Origin: Sphingomonas sp.
Lineage (GTDB): Bacteria; Pseudomonadota; Alphaproteobacteria; Sphingomonadales; Sphingomonadaceae
DNA length: 40,934 nt
NCBI RefSeq assembly: GCF_017745215.1
Contig: NZ_JAGHZV010000024.1
Coordinates: forward strand, 1 to 40,934
Direction of reading: 5' to 3'
Part shown: one piece after another, positions 33,227 to 40,934 of the stretch
How the letters are laid out: the number at the start of each line of letters is the position of its first letter
Position numbering within the stretch: the first letter of the stretch is position 1
The notes under the pieces: model-generated
Told to the model about the DNA's origin: nothing
Databases searched by the model: none
The model's input: the letters and a program-made list of their open reading frames with translations, nothing else
Program-made: the position numbers and the translations under genes

Positions 33227-33299
33227 CGGCGGCCTCCTTGGGAGAAGGTGCCGATCATTCCGCCCGAGCGCTGTATGGGCGGTGAACCGACCACTCAGC

Positions 33300-33381
33300 C
33301 GTCACCCCGGCGAAAGCCGGGGCCCAGAGTTACAGAGGACGTCGCTCGCTGCCCTGGGTCCCGGCTTTCGCCGGGATGACG
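33300..33381. repeat. 82-bp dispersed palindrome, copy F
   Basis: Full-length copy, the most divergent one. The left arm reads CGTCACCCCGG and CCCAGAG, with several mismatches to the right arm. It lies between the upstream end of the hypothetical gene and the 3' end of xylD. Confidence 0.93.
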
Positions 33382-33412
33382 GTTGAAACGCGCGGGAGCG
33401 ATCCGCCCCCCC

Positions 33413-35188
33413 TCAATGGTTATGCCGGGGCACCTTCTCGCTCGTCCGGCGGTATTTGAGCGCGAATTCGAGTGCCCCGCCCTCGCCGAGCTGGCCCGAC
33501 TTCTCGCGGTATAGCTCTTCCCACGGCGTGTTGCTCGCCGGGATCGGCGGCGCGGGCTCGCCCTTGCGGCGCGCGATCTCGTCTGGCTCGACCAGCGCGT
33601 CGCAGGTGCCGGCGTTGAGGTCGATCCGGATCGTATCGCCGGTGCGCAGCCACGAGAGCCCGCCGCCCACCGCGCTCTCGGGCGAGGCGTTGAGGATCGA
33701 GGGGCTGTCCGACGTGCCCGACTGGCGGCCGTCGCCGAGCGTCGGCAGGCTCATGATGCCCTGCTGGATCAGCGCGTCGGGCGGCTGCATGTTGACGACC
33801 TCGGCCGAGCCCGGCCAGCCGATCACCCCCGAGCCGCGGATCACCAGGATGCAGTTCGCGTCGATCGCGAGCGCGGGATCGTTGATCCGGTGGTGGTAGT
33901 CGTCCGAGCCGTCGAAGACGATCGCGCGGCCCTCGAACACGCCTTCGTGCCCCGGCCGCGAGAGGTAGCGCGCGCGAAAATCCTCGCCGATCACGCTGGT
34001 CTTCATGATCGCCATGTCGAACAGGTTGCCCTTGAGGACGAGGAACCCGGCCTTCTCCTTGAGCGGCTTGGCCCAGGGCAAGATCACCGCGGGATCCTTG
34101 ATCCGCGCATCGGCTACATTCTGGGCGAGCGACTTGCCCGTCACCGTCTTCACGGACCCGTCGATCGCCCCCGCCTCGGCCATCACCTTGATCACCGCGG
34201 GGATGCCGCCGGCGCGGTGGAAGCGCTCGGAGAGATATTCGCCCGCGGGCTGCATGTTGACGATCAACGGCAGGTCGTAGCCGGTCATCCAGTCCTCGGC
34301 GGTGAGCTCGAAGCCGGCATGGCGCGCCATCGCGATCAAATGCGGCTGGGCGTTGGTCGAGCCGCCGATCGCGGTGAGCAGCTTGATCGCGTTGAGGAAG
34401 CTCTCGCGGCTCAGGATCTTGGACGGGCGCAGGTCCTCATAGGCCATGTCGACGATGCGCTTGCCGGTCTCATACGCCATCTGGCCGCGCTCGCGGTAGG
34501 GCGCCGGGATCATCGCGCAGCCCGGGAGCGACATGCCCAGACCCTCGGCGATCGAGTTCATCGTCGAGGCAGTGCCCATCGTGTTGCAATGGCCGGCCGA
34601 CGGCGCGCTCTCCATCGCGCGCTTGAGGAACTCCTCCTCGTCGATCTCGCCCGCGGCCATCTTGCGGCGGCTGCGCCAGATGACCGTGCCGCTGCCGACC
34701 AGCTCGCCGTCGTGCCAGCCGTCGAGCATCGGCCCGCCCGAGAGCACGATCGCGGGGATGTCGACGGTCGAGGCGGCCATCAGCTGCGAGGGCGTGGTCT
34801 TGTCGCAGCCGGTGGTGAGCACGACTGCGTCGATCGGATAGCCGTTGAGGATTTCGACGAGGCCCAGATAGGCCAGGTTGCGGTCGAGCGCGGCGGTCGG
34901 CCGGCGGCAGTTCTCGAAGATCGGGTGAAGCGGGAACTCCATCGCCACGCCACCCGCCGCCAGGATGCCCTCGCGCACGCGCTTCACCGTCTCGAGGTGG
35001 ATGCGATTGCACGGCGCGATGTCGCTGCCCGATTGCGCGATGCCGATGATCGGCTTGCCCGAGCGAAGCTCGTCGGGCGTGATGCCGTAGTTCATGAAGC
35101 GCTCGAGGTAGAGCGCGGCCATGTCGGCGCGGCCAGGCGCAGCGAACCATTCGCGCGAGCGGAAGGGGCGGGCGGGAGTACGGGTCAT
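33413..35188 (-). CDS. xylD: D-xylonate dehydratase (IlvD/Edd family)
   Basis: This 591-aa enzyme turns xylonate into 2-keto-3-deoxyxylonate. Length and text match Caulobacter XylD, including the end PRHNH. The iron-sulfur ligands Cys60 (SDIAPCNRIH), Cys128 (TTGCDKTTPS) and Cys201 (SAGHCNTMG) are present, with Lys129 beside the second. LPTLGDGRQSGTSDSPSIL is the family active-site segment. It is downstream of the symporter gene with 68 bp between them that hold a hairpin. Arabinonate dehydratases are close relatives, but the neighbouring genes favour xylonate. Confidence 0.93.
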   Translation of the reverse strand: MTRTPARPFRSREWFAAPGRADMAALYLERFMNYGITPDELRSGKPIIGIAQSGSDIAPCNRIHLETVKRVREGILAAGGVAMEFPLHPIFENCRRPTAALDRNLAYLGLVEILNGYPIDAVVLTTGCDKTTPSQLMAASTVDIPAIVLSGGPMLDGWHDGELVGSGTVIWRSRRKMAAGEIDEEEFLKRAMESAPSAGHCNTMGTASTMNSIAEGLGMSLPGCAMIPAPYRERGQMAYETGKRIVDMAYEDLRPSKILSRESFLNAIKLLTAIGGSTNAQPHLIAMARHAGFELTAEDWMTGYDLPLIVNMQPAGEYLSERFHRAGGIPAVIKVMAEAGAIDGSVKTVTGKSLAQNVADARIKDPAVILPWAKPLKEKAGFLVLKGNLFDMAIMKTSVIGEDFRARYLSRPGHEGVFEGRAIVFDGSDDYHHRINDPALAIDANCILVIRGSGVIGWPGSAEVVNMQPPDALIQQGIMSLPTLGDGRQSGTSDSPSILNASPESAVGGGLSWLRTGDTIRIDLNAGTCDALVEPDEIARRKGEPAPPIPASNTPWEELYREKSGQLGEGGALEFALKYRRTSEKVPRHNH

Positions 35189-35203
35189 GGAGTCCCTCTA
35201 ACG

Positions 35204-35236
35204 AAAGGGGCGCGGCCTCGCGGCCGCACCCCCTTT
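35204..35236 (-). terminator. Intercistronic hairpin between symporter and xylD
   Basis: An imperfect stem (AAAGGGG-CGCGGCC pairing with GGCCGC-ACCCCCTTT, one wobble and one bulge) lies 20 bp after the symporter stop. On the minus-strand transcript it is followed by UUUCGUU. It may act as a partial terminator or a processing site that sets the symporter:xylD ratio. Confidence 0.45.
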
Positions 35237-35256
35237 AGGCGTGTCGCGGTGGAAGG

Positions 35257-36681
35257 TCAGCCCTCCATCGCCTCGAGTTCCTTGCCCTTGGTCTCGGTGA
35301 TGAAGCGCGAGACCAGGAACAGGCTGATCACCGCGCAGACGCCGTAGAAGGTGTAGCTGATGGCGAGCCCCAGCGACGCCGCCATCACCGGGAAGCTCTG
35401 CGCGATGCAATAGTTGGCGAACCACTGGAAGAAGCCGCACACGGCAAGCGCCGAGCCGCGGATCTGGTTCGGGAACATCTCGCCGAGCATCACCCACATC
35501 ACCGGGCCCCAGGAGACGTTGAAGAACACCACATAGACGTTGGCCGCGATCACGGCGATCAGGCCGAGATCCTTCGACAGGATGATCTTGCTCGCGTCGG
35601 CCGGATCGATCGAGGCGTGGCTGAACGCATAGACCATCACGAACAGCGAGATCGCCATGCCGGCCGAGCCGATGATCAGCAGCGGCTTGCGGCCGATGCG
35701 GTCGATCACCGCGATCGTCACGAAGCAGGCCGCGATCGATACCGCGCCCGAGACGATGTTGATCATCAGCGAGTCCTGCTCGGTGAAGCCGGCCAGCTGC
35801 CACAGCGTCGAGCCATAGTAGAAGATCACGTTGATGCCGACGAGCTGCTGGAACACCGCGAGCATGATGCCCACCCAGACGATCGAGCGCATGCCGAGGA
35901 AGCCCTTGCCGCCCGCCGGGGTCAGCACGTCGGCGAGGCGCGGACGGTGGTCGGTCGAGAAGCTGGCGCGGATCTCGGCGAGCTTGAGCGCGCCGGCGGT
36001 GGTGCCGAACAGGTTGGTGAGCACCTGAAGCGCCTGCTCGTTGCGGCCCTTGGCGACGAGGTAGCGCGGGCTTTCGGGGATGAAGAACAGCGCGACGAGG
36101 AACACTGCCGCCGGCAGCGCCTGCGCCAGGTACATCCAGCGCCACGCTTCGATGTCCATCCAGATCTTGTTGGTCGAGACACCCGCCACCGACGTGACGT
36201 AGAAGTTGACCAGGAACGCCGCGGTGAGGCCGGTGATGATCATCACCTGCTGCACCGTCGTCATCCGGCCGCGGATGTTCGCGGGGGCGACTTCGGAGAT
36301 ATAGGCAGGCGACAACACCGAGGCCGCGCCGACTGCGACGCCGCCGCAGAAGCGCGCGATCACGAAGAGGATATGCTCGTGCGCAAAGCCCTGGACCAGC
36401 GCGCCGCCGAGGAACAGCACCGCGGCGAACCGCATCACGTTGCGGCGGCCCATGCTGTCCGCCAGCGTGCCGGCCGAGAAGGCGCCGACGACGCAGCCGA
36501 TCAGCAGCGAGCCCACGGTGAAGCCGAGCCACCAGTCGTCGAGGTTGAAGGCTGCCTTGAGGCCGGGCTGCGTGCCGTTCACGGCACCGCTGTCATAGCC
36601 GAAGAGCAAGCCGCCGATCGTCGCCACCGCGACGATGGCAAAGACGAGGCCGGTGTTCGTCCTCTCTGCCGTATCATTCAT
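35257..36681 (-). CDS. MFS sugar/H+ symporter (XylE-type)
   Basis: This 474-aa, 12-helix sugar porter probably imports xylose. Family signatures are FGYDSGAVNGTQPGL (helix 1), DSMGRRNVMRFAA (loop 2-3), ESPRYLVAKGRNEQAL, QQLVGINVIFYYGSTLWQ (helix 7, sugar contact) and DRIGRKPLLIIG. The tail TETKGKELEAME closes the family pattern. ATG 36681 follows a purine-rich ribosome site. A XylR-type operator lies 47-60 bp upstream. It is the first gene of the leftward symporter-xylD unit. Confidence 0.92.
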   Translation of the reverse strand: MNDTAERTNTGLVFAIVAVATIGGLLFGYDSGAVNGTQPGLKAAFNLDDWWLGFTVGSLLIGCVVGAFSAGTLADSMGRRNVMRFAAVLFLGGALVQGFAHEHILFVIARFCGGVAVGAASVLSPAYISEVAPANIRGRMTTVQQVMIITGLTAAFLVNFYVTSVAGVSTNKIWMDIEAWRWMYLAQALPAAVFLVALFFIPESPRYLVAKGRNEQALQVLTNLFGTTAGALKLAEIRASFSTDHRPRLADVLTPAGGKGFLGMRSIVWVGIMLAVFQQLVGINVIFYYGSTLWQLAGFTEQDSLMINIVSGAVSIAACFVTIAVIDRIGRKPLLIIGSAGMAISLFVMVYAFSHASIDPADASKIILSKDLGLIAVIAANVYVVFFNVSWGPVMWVMLGEMFPNQIRGSALAVCGFFQWFANYCIAQSFPVMAASLGLAISYTFYGVCAVISLFLVSRFITETKGKELEAMEG

Positions 36682-36727
36682 TGTTGGAACCCCTCTCCCT
36701 ACGGCCCGTGCCTGGAATGTGCCGGAC

Positions 36728-36756
36728 TGTTAGCGGTAACGGTTAGGGCATCGCAA
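36728..36756 (-). promoter_or_regulatory. Symporter promoter with XylR-type operator
   Basis: The 14-bp site TGTTAGCGGTAACG (36728-36741) has the same core as the xylX and GH3 operators, with one central change (GCGG for GCGC). On the minus strand TTGCGA (36756-36751) and CTAACA (36733-36728) are 17 bp apart. The operator overlaps the -10 region. Confidence 0.65.
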
Positions 36757-36829
36757 CGGAAAAGCAAGCTTCGCCGCGGGGATGGCCCAGGCCGTTCCAA
36801 AGCGGGAGTATGCGCGATCGGAAGGCATG

Positions 36830-36846
36830 CGTCATCCCGGCGAAAG
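36830..36846. repeat. Truncated repeat arm
   Basis: CGTCATCCCGGCGAAAG matches the first 17 nt of the 82-bp palindrome. The sequence then diverges (GTCGGGGGCGG). It lies 55 bp from full copy G and looks like the remnant of another copy. Confidence 0.75.
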
Positions 36847-36901
36847 GTCGGGGGCGGCGCGAGGTGGGGATAGCCGAAACGGATGCGCTCTCCCCCAAGG
36901 T

Positions 36902-36983
36902 CGCCATCCCGGCGAGAGCCGGGACCCAGGGCCACAAGCGACGTCCTCCGCAACCCTGGGCCCCGGCTTTCGCCGGGATGACG
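36902..36983. repeat. 82-bp dispersed palindrome, copy G
   Basis: Full-length copy with small changes in the left arm (CGCCATCCC and GCGAGAGCC) that break a few pairs; the right arm is near consensus. It lies between the symporter promoter and the 3' end of the lacI-type gene. Confidence 0.95.
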
Positions 36984-37071
36984 GTTGAAGGGAGGCGGGG
37001 TCCGTTCGACGATATAGCGCGCCCAGATTCAGGGCGGCGAGCGACTGGCAGCGCCGCGCGGGGAAGCGATC

Positions 37072-38193
37072 TCAGCGCAACCCCTTGCCGTTCTCCCCCA
37101 GCGACGCGTGCGTCTGGCGGCCGCGCGGGCGGGGCTCGGCGGTGGCACGCGGGGGCGGGCCGGCGGATTCGCGGATCACCAGCTCGAAATCGAGCACTTC
37201 CTCGTCCGAGGCCGCGCTGCCGCCGCGCCGCGAGCGCAGCTGGGCGAGCAGCAGGTCGATCGCCGCCGAGGCCATCGCCGCGGTGGGCTGGCGGATCGTG
37301 GTGAGCTCGGGCCAGATGCTGGTGGCGAGCTGGGTGTCGTCGAAGCCGACGATCGACACGTCCTGCGGCACATGCAGCCCGCGGCGGTGCGCCACGCCCA
37401 CTGCCGCCGCAGCCATGTCGTCGTTGCACGCGAAGATCGCGGTCGGCGGATTGGGGCGGTCGAGCAACCGCTCGGTAGCGATGATGCCCGACCGGAAGGT
37501 GAAATAGCCTTGCTCGACCGGCATGTCGCTCAGGTCGAGCCCCGCCTCCTCGAGCGCGGCGACGAAGCCGCGATAGCGCTCGAGGCTCGCGCTCTGGTTG
37601 GGGTTGCCGCGGATGAAGCCGATCCGGCGATGGCCGAGCCCGAGCAGGTAGCGCGTCATCGCTGCAGCCGCGCCGAAGTCGTCGATCCGCACGTTCATCG
37701 TGCCGCGCATCGGCTGGCCGATCGCGACGCACACCGCCGGGATGTCCGCCGCGGCCAGCTCGGCCTGCACCGGCGAGGCCTCTGCGAGCGGGCACGGCAG
37801 GATCACGCCCTGCACTTCGGTGCCCGCGAAGCGACGCGTCGCCTCGGCCTGCTCGTCGGCGCGCTCGCTCTCGCAGACTTCGAGCACGAGATGCGCACCC
37901 GCTCGCCGCGCCGCCGCCAGCGAGCCGACGAGGAACTGCGAGAGATAGGCGTCTGACGGGTTCGAATAGAGCAGCCCGATCTGAGTCGCGTCGCCCGCCG
38001 CCAGGCTGCGCGCCGCGCTGTTGGGCGAATAGTTGAGCTTCTCGATCGCCTCCATGACCGCGGTGCGCGTGCTCGCGCGCACGTTCGCGCCGCCGTTGAC
38101 GACGCGCGATACCGTCATTGCGGATACCCCGGCCGCCCGTGCGACGTCCTGCACGGTGACCGTACCCCTACTTCTGCGACTTGGTTTGCTCAT
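37072..38193 (-). CDS. xylR: LacI-family repressor of the xylose genes
   Basis: This 373-aa regulator has a LacI helix-turn-helix (TVQDVARAAGVSAMTVSRVVNG) and hinge (NYSPNSAARSLAAG). A periplasmic-binding-like sugar domain follows (IGLLYSNPSDAYLSQFLVGSL, HRRIGFIRGNPNQSAS, AIFACNDDMAAAAVGVAHRRG, VSIVGFDDTQLATSIWPELTTIRQP). ATG 38193 was chosen because it begins just before the DNA-binding domain with AGAGGCGGG upstream; starts farther upstream are unsupported. It is divergent from the GH3 gene with a shared operator, so it probably represses itself, GH3, the symporter unit and xylXBC until xylose appears. Confidence 0.88.
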   Translation of the reverse strand: MSKPSRRSRGTVTVQDVARAAGVSAMTVSRVVNGGANVRASTRTAVMEAIEKLNYSPNSAARSLAAGDATQIGLLYSNPSDAYLSQFLVGSLAAARRAGAHLVLEVCESERADEQAEATRRFAGTEVQGVILPCPLAEASPVQAELAAADIPAVCVAIGQPMRGTMNVRIDDFGAAAAMTRYLLGLGHRRIGFIRGNPNQSASLERYRGFVAALEEAGLDLSDMPVEQGYFTFRSGIIATERLLDRPNPPTAIFACNDDMAAAAVGVAHRRGLHVPQDVSIVGFDDTQLATSIWPELTTIRQPTAAMASAAIDLLLAQLRSRRGGSAASDEEVLDFELVIRESAGPPPRATAEPRPRGRQTHASLGENGKGLR

Positions 38194-38260
38194 CCCGCCT
38201 CTTTGGCTTCGAATAAGTTGACCACGCGAACAAAGCAATTGTTCCGTACCGCGCATTCGG

Positions 38261-38304
38261 TTGACCGTCGCAAGTCGGCACAATTATAGCTGATAGCGCT
38301 ACCA
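38261..38304 (+). promoter_or_regulatory. GH3 promoter with XylR-type operator
   Basis: TTGACC (38261-38266) and TTATAG (38284-38289) are 17 bp apart. The operator TGATAGCGCTACCA (38291-38304) lies directly after the -10 box, where a bound repressor would block initiation. It is close to the reverse complement of the xylX operator. Confidence 0.78.
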
Positions 38305-38348
38305 TAGTTTCGAAGACGGCGCACGCCGCGCCGCAGCAGGAGGGGAAC

Positions 38349-40796
38349 ATGACCGTGAACGGCCATTTCGTGCCGGGCGCCCTCGCCCGTCGCTCGCGCA
38401 TCGCCTGGCTTGCCGCCGCTGCCGCACTCGCGATCGCGCCCGCGATTACTGCAGTGCACGCGCAATCGACGACCGAATCGGCGAAGCCCGCCAAACCCGA
38501 GAAGCCGCTCTACAAGGACGCTTCGCAACCCGTCGAAGCCCGCGTCGAGGACCTGCTCAAGCGGATGACGCTCGAGGAGAAGGTCGCCCAGCTCGAATCG
38601 ATCTGGCAGAACAAGGGACAGATCCAGACGCCCGACGGCCAGTTCGATCCCGCCAAGGCGTCGCAGAACTTCCCCGACGGGCTCGGCATGATCTCGCGCC
38701 CCTCGGATCGCCAAGGTGTTGCGCCGGCCACGGGCGCAGCGGGCGCCACGGCCAATGTCGGCAACCGCCACGCGCTCGAGGCGGCGACCTACGTCAACGC
38801 CGCGCAGAAATGGGCGGTGGAGAAGACGCGGCTCGGCATCCCGATGTTCATGCACGAGGAAGCGCTGCACGGCCTCGTCGTGCCCGACGCGACGAGCTTC
38901 CCCCAGTCGATCGCGCTCGCCTCGACCTGGGACCCCGAGCTGTTGACCGGCATCTTCTCGGTCGCCGCGCGCGAGGCTCGCGCGAGGGGGGCGAACCTGG
39001 TGCTCGCGCCGGTGGTCGACGTCGCGCGCGACCCGCGCTGGGGGCGGATCGAGGAGACCTATGGCGAGGACCCGTACCTCGTCGGCACGATGGGCCTGGC
39101 GGCGATCAAGGGCTTCCAGGGCACCACGCTGCCGCTCGCGTCCGACAAGGTGTTCGTCACGCTCAAGCACCTCACCGGCCACGGCCAGCCCGAGAGCGGC
39201 ACCAACATCGGCCCCGCGCCGCTCGGCGAGCGCACGCTCCGCGACTTCTTCTTCCCGCCCTTCGAGCGCGCGGTCACCGAACTGCCGGTGCGGTCGGTGA
39301 TGCCGTCGTACAACGAGATCGACGGCATCCCTAGTCACGCCAACGGCTGGATGCTCACTGACGTCCTCAAGGGCGAATGGGGCTTCAAGGGCGCCGTCGT
39401 CAGCGACTATTTCGCGATCCGCGAGCTGGTGACGCGGCACAAGATGGCCGCCGACCTCAAGGACGCCGCCGCGCGCGCGATCAACGCGGGCGTCGACGTC
39501 GAGACGCCCGATGGCGAGGCGTACAAATTCCTCCCCGAGCTGGTGCGCGAGGGCCGCGTCTCGATGGAGCGGATCGACGATGCGGTGCGCCGCGTGCTGA
39601 CAATGAAGTTCCAGGCCGGGCTGTTCGAACATCCCTATGTCGATGCGAAGGGCGCCCAGAAGAAGATCGCGACTCCCGATGCGATCGCGCTCGCGCGCCA
39701 GGCCGCGCGCGAATCGGTGGTGCTGCTCAAGAACGCCAACGGGCTGCTGCCGCTCGACGCCTCGGGCATCAAGCGGATGGCGGTGATCGGCACCCACGCC
39801 AAGGACACGCCGATCGGCGGCTATTCGGACGAGCCCGGCCGCGTCGTCAGCCTGCTCACCGCGATGCAGGCCGAGGGCAAGGGCAAGTTCGAAGTCGATT
39901 ACGCCGAAGGCATCCGGCTGACCGAAGGCCATGTCTGGGCGCAGGACGCCGTCACGCCGACGTCGCCCGAAGTCAACGACAAGCTCCGCGCCGAGGCGAT
40001 CGAGACTGCGAAGAAGGCGGACGTGATCGTGATGGTGCTCGGCGGCAACGAGGCGCTGAGCCGCGAGGCCTGGGCGGACAATCACCTGGGCGATTCGGAG
40101 ACGCTGGACCTGCCGGGACCCCAGGACGAGCTCGCGAAGGCGATGATCGCGCTCGGCAAGCCGGTGGTGGTAATCCTGCTCAACGGGCGGCCTTATGCGG
40201 TCAACTATCTGGCGAAGGAGTCGCCGGCGCTGATCGAGGGCTGGTACCTCGGCGAGCAGACCGGCCCGGCGCTCGCCGACGTGCTGTTCGGGCGGTACAA
40301 CCCCGGCGGCAAGCTGCCGGTGACGATCGCGCGCGACGTGGGCCAGCTCCCGATGTTCTACAACAGGAAGCCGAGCGCGCGGCGCGGCTATCTGTTCGGG
40401 GATACCAGCCCGCTCTATCCGTTCGGCTTCGGGCTCAGCTACACGAGCTTCGACGTCGCCGCGCCGGTGCTCGCCGCGCCGGCGATCGGCACGGGCGACA
40501 GCGTCGACGTGACGGTCGACGTGACCAACACGGGCAAGGTCGCCGGCGACGAAGTCGTCCAGCTCTACGTCCGCGATGATGCGGCAAGCGTGACCCGGCC
40601 GGTGATCGAGCTGAAGCGCTTCCAGCGCGTGACGCTCCAGCCGGGCGAGAAGAAGACGGTGACCTTCCAGCTCACCCCGCGCGACTTGTCGGTGTGGAAT
40701 TTGCAAATGAAGCGCGTGGTGGAGCCGGGGACGTTCACCATCTCCTCGGGGCCGGATTCGGCGACGCTGAAGAGCGTGACGCTTACGGTGAAGTAG
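38349..40796 (+). CDS. Exported GH3 beta-xylosidase/beta-glucosidase
   Basis: This 815-aa glycoside hydrolase family 3 enzyme has a Sec signal ending near AVHA (residue 38). The N-terminal barrel includes RVEDLLKRMTLEEKVAQL, VDVARDPRWGRIEETYGEDPYLV, VTLKHLTGHGQPESG and the nucleophile region GAVVSDYFAI with Asp353. The sandwich domain (ESVVLLKNANGLLPLD, LPGPQDELAKAM) and a C-terminal fibronectin III-like domain (VTVDVTNTGKVAGDEVVQLYVRD) follow. The XylR-type operator upstream suggests release of xylose from xylo-oligosaccharides; beta-glucosidase activity is the main alternative. The last 33 coding bases and the stop reappear inverted at the window end. Confidence 0.92.
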   Translation: MTVNGHFVPGALARRSRIAWLAAAAALAIAPAITAVHAQSTTESAKPAKPEKPLYKDASQPVEARVEDLLKRMTLEEKVAQLESIWQNKGQIQTPDGQFDPAKASQNFPDGLGMISRPSDRQGVAPATGAAGATANVGNRHALEAATYVNAAQKWAVEKTRLGIPMFMHEEALHGLVVPDATSFPQSIALASTWDPELLTGIFSVAAREARARGANLVLAPVVDVARDPRWGRIEETYGEDPYLVGTMGLAAIKGFQGTTLPLASDKVFVTLKHLTGHGQPESGTNIGPAPLGERTLRDFFFPPFERAVTELPVRSVMPSYNEIDGIPSHANGWMLTDVLKGEWGFKGAVVSDYFAIRELVTRHKMAADLKDAAARAINAGVDVETPDGEAYKFLPELVREGRVSMERIDDAVRRVLTMKFQAGLFEHPYVDAKGAQKKIATPDAIALARQAARESVVLLKNANGLLPLDASGIKRMAVIGTHAKDTPIGGYSDEPGRVVSLLTAMQAEGKGKFEVDYAEGIRLTEGHVWAQDAVTPTSPEVNDKLRAEAIETAKKADVIVMVLGGNEALSREAWADNHLGDSETLDLPGPQDELAKAMIALGKPVVVILLNGRPYAVNYLAKESPALIEGWYLGEQTGPALADVLFGRYNPGGKLPVTIARDVGQLPMFYNRKPSARRGYLFGDTSPLYPFGFGLSYTSFDVAAPVLAAPAIGTGDSVDVTVDVTNTGKVAGDEVVQLYVRDDAASVTRPVIELKRFQRVTLQPGEKKTVTFQLTPRDLSVWNLQMKRVVEPGTFTISSGPDSATLKSVTLTVK

Positions 40797-40934
40797 CCCC
40801 ATCAGTCGTCATCCCGGCGAAAGCCGGGACCCAGGGCCAAGAGCGATGACCTTCGCGACCCTGGGTCCCGGCTTTCGCCGGGATGACGACTGATGGGGCT
40901 ACTTCACCGTAAGCGTCACGCTCTTCAGCGTCGC
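40761..40934. repeat. 174-bp terminal inverted duplication
   Basis: Positions 40761-40836 and 40859-40934 are perfect reverse complements (76 nt each). Only 30 nt of each arm belong to the dispersed repeat. The outer 46 nt include the final 11 codons and stop of the GH3 gene, repeated in reverse at the edge. A minus-strand frame entering from the right edge therefore reads ATLKSVTLTVK and stops. Confidence 0.92.
40807..40888. repeat. 82-bp dispersed palindrome, copy H
   Basis: Full-length copy with perfect 30-nt arms and a 22-nt loop (40837-40858), located 10 bp after the GH3 stop. Here the inverted symmetry extends well past the repeat on both sides to the window end. Confidence 0.96.

Larger units (their letters stand above)
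36682..37071. other. 390-bp gap between symporter and LacI-type genes
   Basis: No gene is supported here. The gap holds the symporter promoter and operator (36728-36756), a truncated repeat arm (36830-36846) and a full repeat copy (36902-36983). The last 85 bp before the lacI-type stop show nothing recognisable. Confidence 0.7.

Noticed and set aside
4885..40888. The 82-bp palindromes as Rho-independent terminators or a CRISPR array
   Set aside because: They lack a following U-tract, one lies inside a coding gene, and they are kilobases apart without spacers of regular length. A dispersed repetitive element fits better.
1..40934. tRNA, rRNA, riboswitch or prophage genes
   Set aside because: I looked for cloverleaf-like stretches, conserved rRNA segments and phage structural or integrase genes and saw none. 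Apart from the IS fragment and the repeats there is no mobile-element gene.

Overview
The window is GC-rich DNA from an alphaproteobacterium, most likely Sphingomonas or a close relative. Three things point there: a Caulobacter/sphingomonad-type oxidative xylose pathway, the gene style of the type II secretion cluster, and an 82-bp palindrome repeated eight times. Both ends look like assembly boundaries. The left end lies inside an IS5-type transposase gene. The right end is a perfect 76-nt inverted copy of sequence just upstream. The window may therefore be a complete contig.

Positions 1-14,108 hold a type II secretion system (T2SS) in alternating blocks. Leftward are an LpoA-like receptor, gspJ and gspK. 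Rightward are gspN and a small membrane protein. Leftward again are gspL-gspM-gspE-gspF. Rightward follow gspG-gspH-gspI-gspC-gspD. Three leftward genes then encode PilN-, PilO- and PilP-like proteins, a second small inner-membrane assembly set. The next gene, pointing away from them, encodes a large PhoX-type phosphatase with a Tat signal and a lipobox; it is a plausible secretion substrate. One copy of the 82-bp repeat lies in frame inside the gspI leader peptide.

Positions 16,990-24,900 hold a small lipoprotein, two tandem amidohydrolases (one without its metal-binding HxH motif), a PAS sensor kinase with a FixJ-type regulator, a degenerate receiver-like protein, and a thymidylate kinase.

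Positions 24,900-40,930 are a xylose-use region in two blocks. Block one is xylX (2-keto-3-deoxyxylonate dehydratase), xylB (xylose dehydrogenase) and xylC (xylonolactonase). Block two is xylD (xylonate dehydratase), a sugar/H+ symporter, a LacI-family repressor and an exported GH3 glycosidase. Three near-identical 14-bp operators lie upstream of xylX, the symporter and the GH3 gene, so the LacI-family protein probably controls all three units. The last pathway enzyme, alpha-ketoglutarate semialdehyde dehydrogenase, is not in the window.

Between the two xylose blocks lie a lipoprotein resembling a glycoside hydrolase, a MarR regulator with an apparently leaderless promoter, a HI0933-type flavoprotein, a DUF3833-like protein and a MerR regulator. 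The MerR gene is divergent from a 27-residue cysteine-rich peptide, and its promoter closely resembles the classic mercury-resistance operator. This peptide-regulator pair is the best candidate for an undescribed small system here.
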